Source of the DNA: Gavia stellata | Taxonomy: Eukaryota; Chordata; Aves; Gaviiformes; Gaviidae | Direction: 5' to 3' | Length of the DNA stretch: 64,000 nt | Assembly (NCBI RefSeq): GCF_030936135.1 | Contig: NC_082619.1 | Coordinates: forward strand, 3,413,208-3,477,207 | Shown: in pieces, positions 12,801 through 29,239 of the stretch | Layout: each line of letters starts with the position of its first letter | Position numbering within the stretch: position 1 is the stretch's first letter | The notes under the pieces: generated by a model | What the model was told of the DNA's origin: nothing | Seen by the model: only the letters and a program-made list of their open reading frames with translations | Database searches by the model: none | Program-made: the position numbers and the translations under genes

Positions 12801-13200
12801 GATGAAGTAGTGTGGGAGGAGAATTTTCCTCTCCTGTCTCTGGCTGGGATGGCATAAACCCCCCGGAGCACTAAGATGAGCCAATGCGCATTGAGGGCTC
12901 GAGCGTACCTGCCACGGCCGAACCCTGCCAGGTGCACTGCTATGGGCTTGGGCCCTTGGAGAGGAGATGCCGCAGGTCCTAAGGGAGAGGTGCGGGTGAT
13001 AACTGGCAAATTCATAAGCCCTCCCTCAAGGAGCTGCCTGTCCTCTCAGGCATTGAAACACCTCGCCCGAGCTCCTGTGAGGGCTGGCCAACACTATGAG
13101 AGGAGAGTGGAGGGTGAGACAATCTTTTTTCATGCCAGCCTGAGAAGTGATTTGCATGTGACTGTTCACTGAGTGTGCTGCAACTCTGTGAATAAAGTCA
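9835..13200 (+). other. POU2F3: POU2F3 3'UTR (end uncertain) and downstream sequence
   Basis: This stretch follows the stop codon with no further coding exon. It contains T-rich tracts near 10433-10500 and 11130-11180. The first canonical AATAAA I found downstream is at 13191-13196, about 3.4 kb from the stop. ATTAAA variants lie near 11622 and 11757. The true poly(A) site cannot be fixed here. Positions about 12880-13100 are unusually GC/CpG-rich for this stretch and unexplained. Confidence 0.5.
13191..13196 (+). terminator. Candidate poly(A) signal
   Basis: AATAAA is followed by 'gtcagcagg'. It could end a long POU2F3 3'UTR, but the distance is large and the downstream GU-rich element is weak. 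Confidence 0.25.
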
Positions 13201-16200
13201 GCAGGATTTGGATTGTGACCAAACAATGGCCCTGGCCAGGGATGAAAAAGAGGGGTGGCTGGCTGTCGCTCTGTAATTATAAAGACCCCTTAAGAAGCTT
13301 CCAGCTTTCTAAGCAGTCATTTTACAATCCTTATTCAAAGCCAGTTCCATATGAAAAAGATGTTCAAGTGGCATGAAGGGATCTCACTCCAGCCTCTCCC
13401 TTCTAAGATATAGACCTTCTTAAAATTAATACTCTACATAATGGAAACAAGTGCATCACCGATGGCATGCTGCTAAGACAATGACGCGTGCTCTCTTTTA
13501 TTTTTTTTCTTTTTCCTTTTTTTTTTGTTTAATTTTGGCTATTACGAATATTTAAAGATTACCAGACAGGAGGAATGAATTTAAACCACTGATCTGTACC
13601 TTTGGGAGACCCTATCTTATTTTACTTCCTGTATGACCTTGGACAAATGACTTAATCCCCATTAGGCGCTGGTGATGACAATCTTTCCCTTCTCCCAGTC
13701 CTCAACTTGTGATAAATAGCATAGCTCACAAATGATGAACATCACAGCTGATTCTGCTGCCAGCCATCACAGAAGACATTTATTATACTGACACTCAGCA
13801 AAGCTCTAGTTTCCAGCTTGTTTCTATTGTGAAAAATCTAGAGTTATTTCATCGATTATAAGCAATTATTTAAAAGCTCAGAAGTGACCATTCTGAGTGC
13901 CTTCATAACCCTAGCCTGCACATCTTACCCTGTAATTCCTGCATTAATCCTATACCTGGTAGCTGAGCTGTAACTTGGTTACCGATTTCAGTCATTTGCC
14001 AGTCTACTTAAAGGCTTGGTAAAGGCTCCCAGGGGTTTGTGAGCCTCTTTGTCAAAAGACACCAAAAATAAGGTTGTGAAAGGCAGCAAACTATTTACAA
14101 TAATGTATTTACAAGTTACTCTACGTGTGTACACTCTTATAGTATAGAGAAAATACATCAAGATCAAAATCTGGCTCTTAACTGACAAGGACTATTCCAT
14201 TTGATTTTCAAAAATTCCTCTAAGTCATTTGCTCCCACAAAAGCAGCACTGCATAAATTTTGGAATCTTATTTCTGAAAGGTGAGAGGGAAATTACAAAT
14301 GGATCAAATACTGAATAACGGTAAGTGCACATTAGGATTGCAGCTGAGATCAAAGCCAAGCTGTGCCAGGTGTTGTGCAAACATATCATGGGAGTTGATC
14401 TCCACTGAAAAGTTTGTAAACACAATAACAATCTCTGGGATTTATTGATAAACTGGTCCTGAGTAGGAAAACACTAGCAGCTCGTTTGTTTCACAAACAG
14501 CTACAGTTGGAAGGGAAAGGTCTTCATTCCCCTGTCTTCTAGGAATACTTCCAGTCTTACAGGAGCATCTAAGGGATTAAAACTATACAGTGCAGGAAAT
14601 TCGAGCTTTCCAAGACTAAGTCACCTCCCACAGCCATAGATAAACAGCACAGGGAACAATTGCTCACAAGCAGATGTGCCTCACGGTGGCTATAAGAACT
14701 CACACAATATCCCGAACAACCTGATCTGCTACCAAAGCAGCCCTTGTGCCTGAGCAGTCTCCACGTTCTCTGTCCCTACTCTTCTCTTGAAGAGCTCCTC
14801 CACTGTTAGGACTCAAGCACCGGTGACGTGAACCCCAGGTGTGAGTGAAGAGCCAGCTGTCGCCTGAGTCCCTGTCTAAAAACCTATGCCTATCACTTCT
14901 GAGTATAAGGGGTGCAACCCCATTCATCTTTTTTCGTATGTGGTCTGGTCACTCACAAGCTCTCTGGAGAAATGAGCCAGATCCACTCAGCTCCAAAATC
15001 AAACCAAGCACACGGCATCCCTTTAGAAGTTGCGGTCTGTCTGTAGGTAGACCTCTCTCTCTAGTTCCTGCTCTTCTCAGCCAGGGACAACTGAACTGAC
15101 ATCCTCAGAACATAAAAATGGACAACTGCTGCTGACTTTCCTCTCTGTTGACAGACACTGGAGTGCATATAGGAGATGCACCCCTATTAATGACTGACAA
15201 CAAGGGTGACTTTTCCACTTAACTGCTGTAGTAACTGCAGAGCTCTAAGCGAGTGTGCAGACCAGGTAGGAGGTGGGGTACCTGATACATCCATGATGTT
15301 TAGCAGTGCCCAAGTTCAAGTAAGACTGGGAAGGGCTGGAAAATTAACAATTTGCTGTTTGCAATGCTTATTGTTCATTGTCCTTTCCTTCTTCCTCTGC
15401 TTTCCACCTGTGAGGAGAGTGAGTACAAGCTGGGAGAACAGGGCTCTGTTCCTTGCCCTTCCCTGTTTTTCCTGTGGCCTGAAGGGAGACTTTGAGCATT
15501 CCTAAGTGTCCAAATGATCCCATCAAGTGCCCTCATCATTCCTGATGCTCACAGCCTTGGGACTTACAGTCCTGGTAGAATTAGCATGGATCCTAACACT
15601 CCAATACAAAGCCTTCAGTAGCTGAGCTTAAATTCGGGCTCACCTTTACAGATGCCGGCAGAGCCTAGTGCCCGAGCTGCAGTGAGACCCCCGTTCTCTG
15701 TCGGGGGTCCCTGCCTGCACAGCCTGGGGGCTTGCTTCAGAGTGGGGGGGCCAAAATGCTGGCAAAGGAGAGGAAAATCAGGGAGCTTTAGCTCAAATAT
15801 AAGAGCAACCTACAATCTACAATCCAACTAGAAGCATATTTTAACAAGTTACCAGCGCTTTTGTAACACAGAGAAACATCCTATGGAGCGCAGCGCACAC
15901 ACAACAGACCTAAGTGACCACAGATGAGGCCTCTCAAGCTCTGAGTGATTGGTTTCACTCCCAGTGTAGAGCTCTTTGGCTGTAGGGAAGGTTTGGGTTG
16001 TTTGGGAGACACAATCTCCTTTAGACAGTTTTTAAAGCAAATGGAATAAGCAGAAATTACACAGTACTGACACTGAGTTCGGTGTCAGGGCTTGGAGGAA
16101 GCACAGCCTGTTCCTGGTTACTCACTCCTGCCTCTGCCTGGTCCTGGTGCTCAGCCCCAGCTCAGCTCCTCGCTCACTCATCCTGTTCTTTGTGTTCTGT

Positions 16201-16550
16201 GTCACATCTCCCTGCGCATCCTGCACCACTCCCCAGCCTCGGACCCAAGCAGTCCCAAACTCACCGACTCCTGCCTCAGCCTCCCCTCCTTGCAGTCGGC
16301 ACAGGACCACACCAAGGCGGTCACCCTGAGCCCACCCACCCAGCCTCTGCTTCCCGACCAGGTACAAAACTTGGAAGAGGACTCCAGGGGACTTTATAAA
16401 ACACCTGCAACAACAAAAGGACAAAAGGATCTCCCCTCTTGCCTGAGCTAGCTTTATCCTCCACTTCATTCTCCTCCATCAGAGAGAAGAACATTCAGCC
16501 AAATCAAAGCCTGGGGACCCTACGGGACTCTCACAGCGGGAGGGCTGAGG
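13201..16550. other. Intergenic region between POU2F3 and the first TLC-domain gene
   Basis: No gene is supported here. It contains the MIR-like fragment at 13600-13690, poly-T near 13500-13530, and a perfect 8-bp-stem hairpin at 15686-15709. Open frames of 100-120 codons at 16080-16470 overlap each other on both strands in a GC-rising approach to the CpG island and look fortuitous. Confidence 0.6.
13600..13690 (+). repeat. MIR-like SINE fragment
   Basis: 'cctgtatgaccttggacaaa' followed by 'tgacttaatccccatt' resembles the MIR core segment 'gaccttgggcaagtcacttaa'. Both ends are eroded. Confidence 0.5.
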
Positions 16551-16559
16551 CTGGCTGGA

Positions 16560-17190
16560 GGTGCCAGCCCGGCTGGCGCGCTGTCCTTGCTCCTCCTGCC
16601 CTGTCCCCCCTTCCCCGCCCTGTCCTTGCTCCTCCTGCCCTGTCCCCCCTTCCCCGCCCTGTCCCCCGGCAGCACGGCCCCCTCCCTGCCCCGCGGCACG
16701 CAGCTCTGCTGCTCGGATCCCCCTCCGCCTCCGCGGCAGGCAGCGGGGCCGGGGGGACCCTCCGGGGGCGCGGGGAGCTGGGGCGGGGAAGGACCCTCCC
16801 CGGCAGGCGCTGCCCCGGCCGGGGGCGGGGAGAGGAGGGAGGGGAGGATAACAGCCTCTCGGAGCGCAGCGCTTCTCCTCCCGGGGACTCCCGCAGCCCG
16901 CAGCCGGGCGGCAGGTCCCGGGCGCGCAGAGCCGGAGCGGGGCAGGTCCCGGCGGGGCAGGCGGCAGCGGCGAGCCCGGGGTAAGGAGCGGGCGGGAGGG
17001 CGCCGGGCTGCGGGGTAACCGCTGCCCCCGTGCCGTGCCGTGCCGGGGAAGGGGGCCCCGGCCCCCCGGGTGTCCCTGCCGCTCCGTCCGGCGGCCCCCG
17101 AGGGCGAGCGGCGGTCGGGGAGGGCTCGGGGGTGCTGGGAGCTCCTTTTTCCCCACACCCGTCCGGGCGTTGGTAAGGAGCGGGGCTGGC
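16560..17190 (+). promoter_or_regulatory. CpG island promoter and probable non-coding first exon of the upstream TLCD5-like gene
   Basis: This is dense GC/CpG sequence about 0.3-0.9 kb before the coding exon. A good splice donor (CCCGGG|GTAAGG) lies at 16981, and a second candidate (GTTG|GTAAGG) at 17173. The coding exon starts immediately after an acceptor at 17447, so a 5'UTR exon must lie upstream, and this island is the natural place. The start of transcription cannot be placed from sequence. Long open frames within the island on both strands are compositional. Confidence 0.75.
16582..16659. repeat. Perfect 39-bp tandem duplication in CpG island
   Basis: Two consecutive identical 39-bp C-rich units (16582-16620 and 16621-16659) are followed by a partial third 'tgtcccccggc'. 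The repeat lies at the upstream edge of the island. Confidence 0.9.
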
Positions 17191-17424
17191 AGGGAGATGG
17201 TGCTGAGGAGGGCCTCAGGGGAGCACCGTGCTCACGGGAAGGGTACGAGGCATGTTTTGATGGGGTTGTTTGGTTTGTTTGGCTTGGTTTGCTCGTCCGT
17301 GTTTTGGGTTTGTTCGTTGGTTTGGGTTTTTTTCCCCTGGGGCTTCCAGGAATGGGCTGGGGTGGATACTGAGGCAGATGGTCTGGATGAACACCCCTTG
17401 CTGAGAGGGCTGCTGTGCTTGTAA

Positions 17425-18857
<1,433 letters not shown>

Positions 18858-19558
18858 CAGGTTGTGGATGATGACCCCTGAGGCTAGGGTCCTGGCTACT
18901 GAAGCCTGTTCCTGTGAAAAGAACTAAAAGCGATGTGGAATTGACTTTCTGGCACTGGTCTGCTACCCCAGGAGGAGGTGAATGGGTGCTAGGAACACGG
19001 GAAAGCTGACAGAAGAGGGGTTTCAGTGGAAATCTGAGGAACCTGGCATGTCTACTGAAGTCTGATTCCCCAATTTCTCCAGCAATGGTACAGTCTCAAG
19101 GAGGGTGGCAATGCCAGACCTATTCCGTCTGCAGCCAATGATTGCACAGTCTGTATGTTCTGTAATCATTTTGGAGGTAGAATTATTTTACAGTGTAGGA
19201 CCAGAAAATCAAATCTGAAAAATCCCATTTTCCTGCCGGTGGGACCGGATAGGGGTCTGACCTAGCAAAGATTTCCTCAGCCTCGCTCTCCCTTAATCCT
19301 GGAGTTGGACAACATGTTTGACAAAGTACTTGGATGAAAGCCTGCGAACAGGATTCGGGTGCCTGCAGGGGTGTAGTGGAGTTGTCCTTTGAGTGTGTGA
19401 AGTGATGATACTTGAGGTGAGGCAATGTTTTACCTCATTGTTTTTAATTATACTTTTTTAATACTTGTGTTCAAGCAGATACTGATCTTAGAGCAGTGTG
19501 ACTTCACTGGGATTGACTCAGGCCCTTGCAAACAAGAGTCAGGAATTAGACTTGTGCC

Positions 19559-19564
19559 AATAAA
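19559..19564 (+). terminator. Candidate poly(A) signal, TLCD5-like paralog
   Basis: AATAAA lies 0.7 kb after the stop codon. Downstream GT-rich sequence is modest. Confidence 0.35.
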
Positions 19565-20456
19565 CTCCCTAAGCAGATGTTGACCTAGCCTTGGATTGCT
19601 TTAAAAAAAAAAATCAGGCATTTTGTGGGTGAGATGATAGAGAAGAGCCCTCTCTGGATGCTCTTTTTGTTCTGGGGTTGGCTCATTTACAAGCCACTTA
19701 AGCTGAATGCATGGCTAATGAGTCTAATAAGTGACTATATTTTCAGGGGTGACAGTAATGTTTAGACAGATCTCAGTGTAACATCTGCTCCATACCAGCA
19801 CGTCTCGAATATGGACCAGTTCTCTTGTTTTCTTTACCTTTCAGAATTGTGACATTTCCCCTGGGGTTTTAATGTGAATTTCCCTCTGTTTAAGGCTGCA
19901 GTTCAGATTTACTCTTCCATAAAAGCCTTGCTTACAGCTGAGGAACAAATGGCCTTGTGTTGCCCTCAGGCTTAGCAAGGTTGGTTGCCTTCCTTCCTGC
20001 TTTCAAAGACCTTGTTTAGCAGAGCTGCTTCGTGGAGCTGAAGGGCCCCTGAAACAGCCTGTGTGGCTCTTGCTTGAGTGAGGCGTCACCCCTGCTGCAG
20101 AGGTGAAGGAGGGGAGCAGTGGGAATACAGCTGCTGTGGGGATGCAGCCTTACTAGCTCCTCCATGCCTTTTATCTCACTAACTTCAGCACTGTCCAGGG
20201 CAGATATCTGCCTTGGCTGGGGGTTAGAATAAGGTGTCTGGAGAGATTAAAAAATGACATGAAGTTTGACATGCCCTCTGAACGCATTGCAGCTGTGAAT
20301 CCAGGCGAGTTAGCAGGTTACTGTGTTTAGAAAAACAGGAGCCTTGCACTCCTGATACCTTGCCAGCATGGCTCTGGGGGCCTGGCCTCGTGAGGTATGA
20401 ACTCTTGCCAGAGTCGCTGTGCTCTTCTGAAAACTCCTATGAGTGATGAGACTTCT

Positions 20457-20462
20457 AATAAA
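20457..20462 (+). terminator. Candidate poly(A) signal, TLCD5-like paralog
   Basis: AATAAAG is followed by T-rich and 'ttcttttgttctggg' sequence about 40-60 bp downstream, a better context than the signal at 19559. Confidence 0.45.
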
Positions 20463-20480
20463 GTTATGTTCTCTTTTTAA

Positions 20481-22970
20481 AAAGAAATAATTGCTGTAAT
20501 GTTCTTTTGTTCTGGGTCTTAAGGAGGCAACTGAAGTTAATGCTGAGGAAATCATGCTTGAGGGTAACCTAAGCAGTCTAAGGCTCGTCATCACTGACGC
20601 AGCTCTGGCTCATGCAGTTCAGGAAGGAGTGAGCTGGTGGGGAAACAAGCACAGACTGAGCCATGTGCTCTGGAGCTCAGGCTTGAGGTGTGAAGGATAG
20701 ACGAAGGTCAGCTGAAGCTCAGATTTGTGACTAATGTACCCATAACCTGCCTTGCCATTGAGTCACACTCAGTATCGCAGGGAACTTAAGAATGGGCCAT
20801 TAAACTGAGGTGTTTGCTCTTGATGGACACAAGGTCACAGGGTACTTAAATTCAGGCCACGGCTTATGTCCCAGGTTGCCTTTTTCTCTGCAGCACCGAT
20901 GCCTCTCTGTTGCTGCATTTCATCCTAGGAATGACCAATTCAGAAGGCTTGCGTGGCAAGATGATTTGTCTACACTACCTTTGGAGAAGCAGTTGAAAGC
21001 CTGAGAACACCTTTGGTGTCAGATGTCCTAAGCCACTGCTGAATGGCTGCTTCCAGCTGAGAACGGGCTACTGCTGGGCCAGGACTCTGCTGTCTGGAGT
21101 GGGGGTGCGCCTGGGCTTGGCTGCCAACAAGAAAACTCTCTTCCTTCAGCTGAGGGACAGTAACCCAGTGCACCCAGCTTGCTTGCATGCGAAACAGAAC
21201 TGATGGTAGTTACCCGGTGAGATTTGAAGCAAAGTAAGTGCCCTTAGGTGGTCATGCACCGTGTCTCATCTAAGGATAGTTTTAGTGTTAAACCCTCTAA
21301 TGTGATGCTGGAAAAGCATCTGGCTCCACCCTCGGTATCCCATTGAATTTCTTATTTGCCAACATTTCAAAGAATGTAGTTTTTAATACAGGTGCTTGAT
21401 TTTTATCTGTCAAATAGCCTTGAGGGCTTTTACAGTCACAAAAAGAGAGCGTCAGCCTTGGCCTATCACTGAAGAAGGCTTTTGGGCTCTGTGTATTTCC
21501 AGTTCTTGTATATTTCCAGTTTATTTCTGGACAACAAGTTTCCCAGTGTTGGCAAGCTGGTGTGTTCTGTGACCCTTCGATTTGTAAGCTCTCAGTAGAA
21601 TAGGTACAGACAGAATACAAGAAGAAAGAATGTACTGCTGAGGGAGGGTGTAGCTATACTAAAATGGGTAGCAGTGGGCAAATAACTGTTAGCAGCGGTT
21701 CCTGTCCTGGACTGTTTTGCTGAATGCTATTCATCTGCAGGCAAAATGAGCCAGTGCAACTCAGCCTGCCTATTGAAATGGCTGACTTGGCACAAAGCAA
21801 ACAAAATTAGTGCATAAGCTGCACCTAACTTCTGGTACGATCCACTGGGAGATGATTTAACTTGCCACCTTGCATCTCACTAGATGCAAATTTTGCACAT
21901 TGTATGATCTAGAACAAAAAAACCCCACAACTCCTTCTCTGTATTCTACCGCAGGCATTAAATGGTCCTTGCCTTGTTAGGACTTCCAGAGTGCTCTTCT
22001 GCGATCATCTCTGTTCTTCCTGGCAGCACAGTTTCTGTGCTATGAGTCAACATTCACCCTATAGTTTTCTGTCTGTCAACACTATTCCGTATCCTAAGCT
22101 AAATATTAGAACAGCTCTATCTTGGTGTTTTTTGAGGCTATGGGAGGGGGCTTGGTGCCTGGTCCAGCAAAGGTGGAGGAAAGCAAGATGAGACCTAAGA
22201 TTTGTTGGAGAAGCAAATGTGCTATTAATGCTAGTAAGGATGTAGTGCTGAAATAGCTGAAGGATGAGCATCTTGTAGCAATGGGAACCTGTGCCTGGCC
22301 TGAACTGGGTAGGTAAGATAGAGAGATACCCGGTTGAAAACAGGCTCATTACAAGTGCTGTAAGAGGCAGGACAAGCCACTCCCACCATCTGTATTTCAA
22401 AAGGTAAAACCTGACAGGATGAAGGAAAAAAAACAACCTTATTTCTGGGTGTGAGAGATTGTTTTGAATGCAACTTACGAAAGGAGTAAGTGTGCTGGTT
22501 GGAGGAACATTTCTGTAAGCTGCTTTAGGGGTCCTGCATAAGCCCTGGATTCTGCTACTCGGTGGACGTAGATGAAGGCGGGAGAGAGAAAAGATGGGGT
22601 TTGGCGCTGAATGCTTGCAGCGAGAAGAAATTGCTAGGCTTTGTAACTGCTGCATAAGCATCGGATGAGAGGGCATGTTTAGGGCTGGGCTGTGTGCTTT
22701 CCCAGCCTGCTGAAGCGGCACGCTCGGTGCTGTGCCTGGATGATAGACCCCGCGGGGTGTGTTACCTTGAAGCTGGTGCTATATTGATGCAGTTTTGCAA
22801 GTTCTGCAGAAGAGTCGGTTCACATCAGGTGCTGCCTGGGTGTGGGTAAAGCAAGCCCGCGTCTGCCTGCAGCCCTGTGCTCATGCCTGTTATCTCTGGG
22901 ACACGTGAGATGATTGAAGCGGGTCGTGGGTGCCTGGGACTGATTTCCTGAGCCCACAGGCTAAAGCAAT
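20481..22970. other. Intergenic spacer between the tandem TLC-domain genes
   Basis: No gene is supported here. An open frame of 220 codons on the minus strand (22059-22721) has no recognised domain or splice context. Confidence 0.55.
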
Positions 22971-22974
22971 GCTG

Positions 22975-23640
22975 CGTGTGTGGGTGCCCGGCGGGAAGGC
23001 GACCCGCCCCTCGTTCTGCGAGCAGCAACCCCTTGGGCATCGCGCCGAGGTCCTCCCCGCCAGGCAGAGCGGGCTGCAACCCTGCGCGGCGGGGCCAGCC
23101 CCGCAGGTCACCGGCCTCTTGGCTGGGTTTCGGGGCGATGCAACGGGCCTGCGGGGCAGCGCCGGGCGCTGCGCTCCGTGCGGGGCCGGCCGGGCGCGCC
23201 GGGGCCCCCTCCCGCCCGCGGCCCTTGCCGTCCCTCCTCCCCGCCAGCAGGTGCCCCTCGGCCGCCTCCGCTTCCTCTTCCCGGGCGGCGGAGGCGCGGC
23301 GCCGGGCCGGCCCCAGCAGCCGCGTCCCTGCAGGTGGGTGCGCGGGGAAGGGCCTGGCCCTGCGGCCTTCCCCTGCGGCTCGCGGGCTGCAGCCGCCCGG
23401 CGCTCGCCGGCCGTGCCCGCGCCGCGCTGAGGGCGCCGGCCGGCGGGGGCCCGGCCCCCGCGGAAGCCGCTGGAGAAGAGCGGGGCCGGGCGGCGCGGCG
23501 GGAGAGCGGCTGGTTCGCCGGGAGGGCCGCGGGCAGCGGCTGCCGCCGGGCAGGTGGGGCGAGCGGGGCGGGAGGCCCCGGGGTGGGTGCGCGGGCGGCT
23601 GCATCCCGAGGGGGGAGGTGGTGGCTGCGGGCGGGCTCGC
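22975..23640 (+). promoter_or_regulatory. TLCD5: CpG island promoter and probable non-coding first exon of TLCD5
   Basis: This is a dense CpG island 2.3 kb before the coding exon. Donor-like sites on the + strand are CCCTGCAG|GTGGGT at 23334 and GGGCAG|GTGGGG at 23554. As in the upstream paralog, the first coding exon begins directly behind an acceptor, so an upstream 5'UTR exon is required. Long frames on both strands in the island are compositional. Confidence 0.7.
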
Positions 23641-27108
<3,468 letters not shown>

Positions 27109-27207
27109 CTGGATGCTGAGTAAAGAATTCCTCGAGTTCACAATCTGGCAAGAAGGGGCTCGTGCCTGAAATGCCACTGGTGGGAGAGAAGCCAACACAC
27201 GTTAGCA

Positions 27208-27290
27208 ATTCTGGAGCCAAATTTATCCCTGGCATAACTCCACTGAAATCCATGGAGCTATGCCATGGATTCATTGGACCTGCAGTGTTT
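27208..27290. repeat. Remnant of a palindromic dispersed element
   Basis: 'gagccaaatttatccctggc', then 'ataactccactgaaatcc' and 'atggagctatgcca', ending in 'gtttggcc', reads as a decayed inverted repeat. It resembles a palindromic dispersed repeat type common in sauropsids, with outer ends 'gccaaatt...' and 'tttggc'. The family name is not assigned. Confidence 0.45.
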
Positions 27291-27415
27291 GGCCTGGCAG
27301 GGGCTGGCTCAGTGTGTACGTAAGCATGCGCTAAATGATATGAGTGAAAGAAGGGCTAATTTTACAGACTAAACATAACTAGTCCAGCAGTGCAGGTGTA
27401 AATAGTAATGTTAGT

Positions 27416-27459
27416 AGCTAACTCCTTCAGCACTGGGAGCTAACTCCTTCAGCACTGGT
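27416..27459. repeat. 22-bp tandem duplication
   Basis: Two adjacent 22-bp units, 27416-27437 and 27438-27459, differ only at the last base. Confidence 0.9.
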
Positions 27460-27504
27460 AGAATGTCCTGTACAGTCTAGACAGCTAGAGTGACTCTCCA
27501 TACT

Positions 27505-27715
27505 GTTAGGAAGAAGCACGTTCTAGTGTTTTGTCAGAGTTGGGATTCCTGGCTCTTCCACCAACTCATTACGTGACCTTGGGCAAGTCACGTAACTGTA
27601 ACTCTGTGCCTAATTTCCCCATCTGTGAACTGGGGGTGATGGAGCTGATCCATCTGTGTTATGCACTTTCAGATCTTGACTTGAGAGGTGCTATATAAAT
27701 GCAAAATGATGGTTG
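27505..27715 (+). repeat. Nearly full-length MIR-like SINE
   Basis: The MIR parts appear in order: a tRNA-like 5' part ('gattcctggctcttccacc'), the core 'gtgaccttgggcaagtca', 'tttccccatctgtgaactgg', and a 3' tail 'ggtgctatataaatgc' like that of LINE2-mobilised elements. It is well preserved for an element of this age. The assignment is from memory of the consensus, not an alignment. Confidence 0.75.
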
Positions 27716-27839
27716 TTATCTGCACTTTGTTCATTATCCCTGTGTTTCCTTTGGGAGAAACGATTTTGGTGGTGGAGCTAGAGTGTGACTCTAGAAAGAA
27801 CAGTATTTTAGGTAGGTCATTGTTTACTACCCTTTCTAA

Positions 27840-27990
27840 TTCCTTGTAATAACTTATTTAATAACATATTGGTAACTTATTTTTCAGTAGTATCCAGAAG
27901 CTCTAATCAGCACTGGCGCCTTGCAGGACTAGGTGCTCTGTGAATACACCCAAAGACACAGCCCACGATGTGAAATTCTTTTCTGACTTT
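27840..27990. repeat. Ancient amniote dispersed repeat fragment
   Basis: AT-rich sequence is followed by 'ctctaatcagcactggcgcc' and 'ggactaggtgctctgtgaat', ending 'acacccaaagacacagccc'. This follows the order of a common dispersed amniote repeat ('gccccattgtgctaggcgct' / 'gtacaaacacagaacaaa'). The family is not named. Confidence 0.4.
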
Positions 27991-29239
27991 TTCCCTCTTC
28001 TTCATCCCTGACTGTTAAAACCACCCCCTCCAAATACAGCTTTTAGCTTCTTGAGTGACCAATGCTCTCTGTTATGGGAAGCCCCATCAGGACTTGCCAG
28101 TAAGTGGTTTTCTGGCTGATGGACCAAGCCCCGATTTGTCTGCAGAATGCCGAAATTCCCTCTGCTGTGCTTTGGCCCAAACACAGGCATAGTGTGGATC
28201 CAGCCCGAGACTAAACAGCATGCCTTGAGATAGTCAGACAAATACCTTCCCCAAACTGTAAGTAACTTTTAAAAATAAGAACAGCAAATGCAGTGTTTTA
28301 CTGCAGCAATCTGCAAACAATCTGTACTTGCCATTTTTGGCAATCTAAAGGGAACAGCGGTCAGAACCTGATTTGTATTGAAGGCTGTGTATTTCTGTTG
28401 CCCTTGAAGCGTCATCCCAGATTCAGATCAGTGTACATGAACCCAGAGGCTGCCACAGTGTTTGGGGGTAGTGGGGTACTGTAGATGAATGTCTGGGAGT
28501 TCTGTGGAAAAAAGATTGATAAACACTTGAAAGTAGCATTGATGTTTTTCCCCAGGACCATAAATACCAGTTTCGACAAGAGTGTTTCCTCAGATTCAAA
28601 TTGGGATTTCTGGTTGAAGAGTGGCCAACATGCATCTTCAAAACTTGGTGGGTAAGGTGGAAGAGCTACCCGGCTACTCTGCCCTGTTTAAGCCAGACAC
28701 CTAACGTCAGCTCTCCTTCATCTGAGTTGATGCCTTGACCCCTGGGCTTTGGATTCACTTCTGTCTCCCTGACTGGATCTGTGTCACTTTATAAAAGTGA
28801 GCATTTATAGGGTGAGAGAGACTTATTTTACAGCCTAATAATTAAAGAAGCGAGAGGCACAGAATCTGGCCTTTTTTAAGCAAAAAAGTGAACCTAACTG
28901 GGAGGAAGAATAAGTGTTAGTTATCTGGTCCCATTTGCAGGGAAAAACTATCCCCCAGTTGGCAGCTTCTGGTGTTTATTTCACTGTATGTTCCTCAAGC
29001 GCTGTTCCTTTGTTATTGCTGTCATTATTATGATCATTTATTCTGAGCCTCAGCACCAGGCCTCCAGTGCAGCTCAGGTGCCAGTTCTGCTGCGAGCCTT
29101 GCCTGTTGCAGCCAAAGACCTGAAGAGCCCAAAGCACTTCAGATTAGCAGAGCCAACTGATGGGTGAGCTGGTCCTGAAAAGGAAACTTGACTCATGTAG
29201 CACAGTGCAGTGATACGACTATTGAGCCTTGAAGGGAGA

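Larger units (their letters stand above)
18858..20480 (+). other. Probable 3'UTR of the TLCD5-like paralog
   Basis: This is non-coding sequence after the stop. AATAAA occurs at 19559-19564 and at 20457-20462. The second is followed within 60 bp by T-rich and GT-rich sequence. Near 19480-19580 the wording resembles old dispersed sauropsid repeats, but too weakly to name. Confidence 0.45.

Noticed and set aside
16479-17158. 225- and 212-codon minus-strand frames and a 181-codon plus-strand frame
   Set aside because: They are CpG-island shadows. The repeated GGEGGTGQEEQGQ in one of them is only the 39-bp DNA duplication translated.
22059-22721. 220-codon minus-strand frame between the TLC genes
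   Set aside because: No recognisable domain, no splice or promoter context, and biased hydrophobic/Ser/His composition. Kept only as a note.
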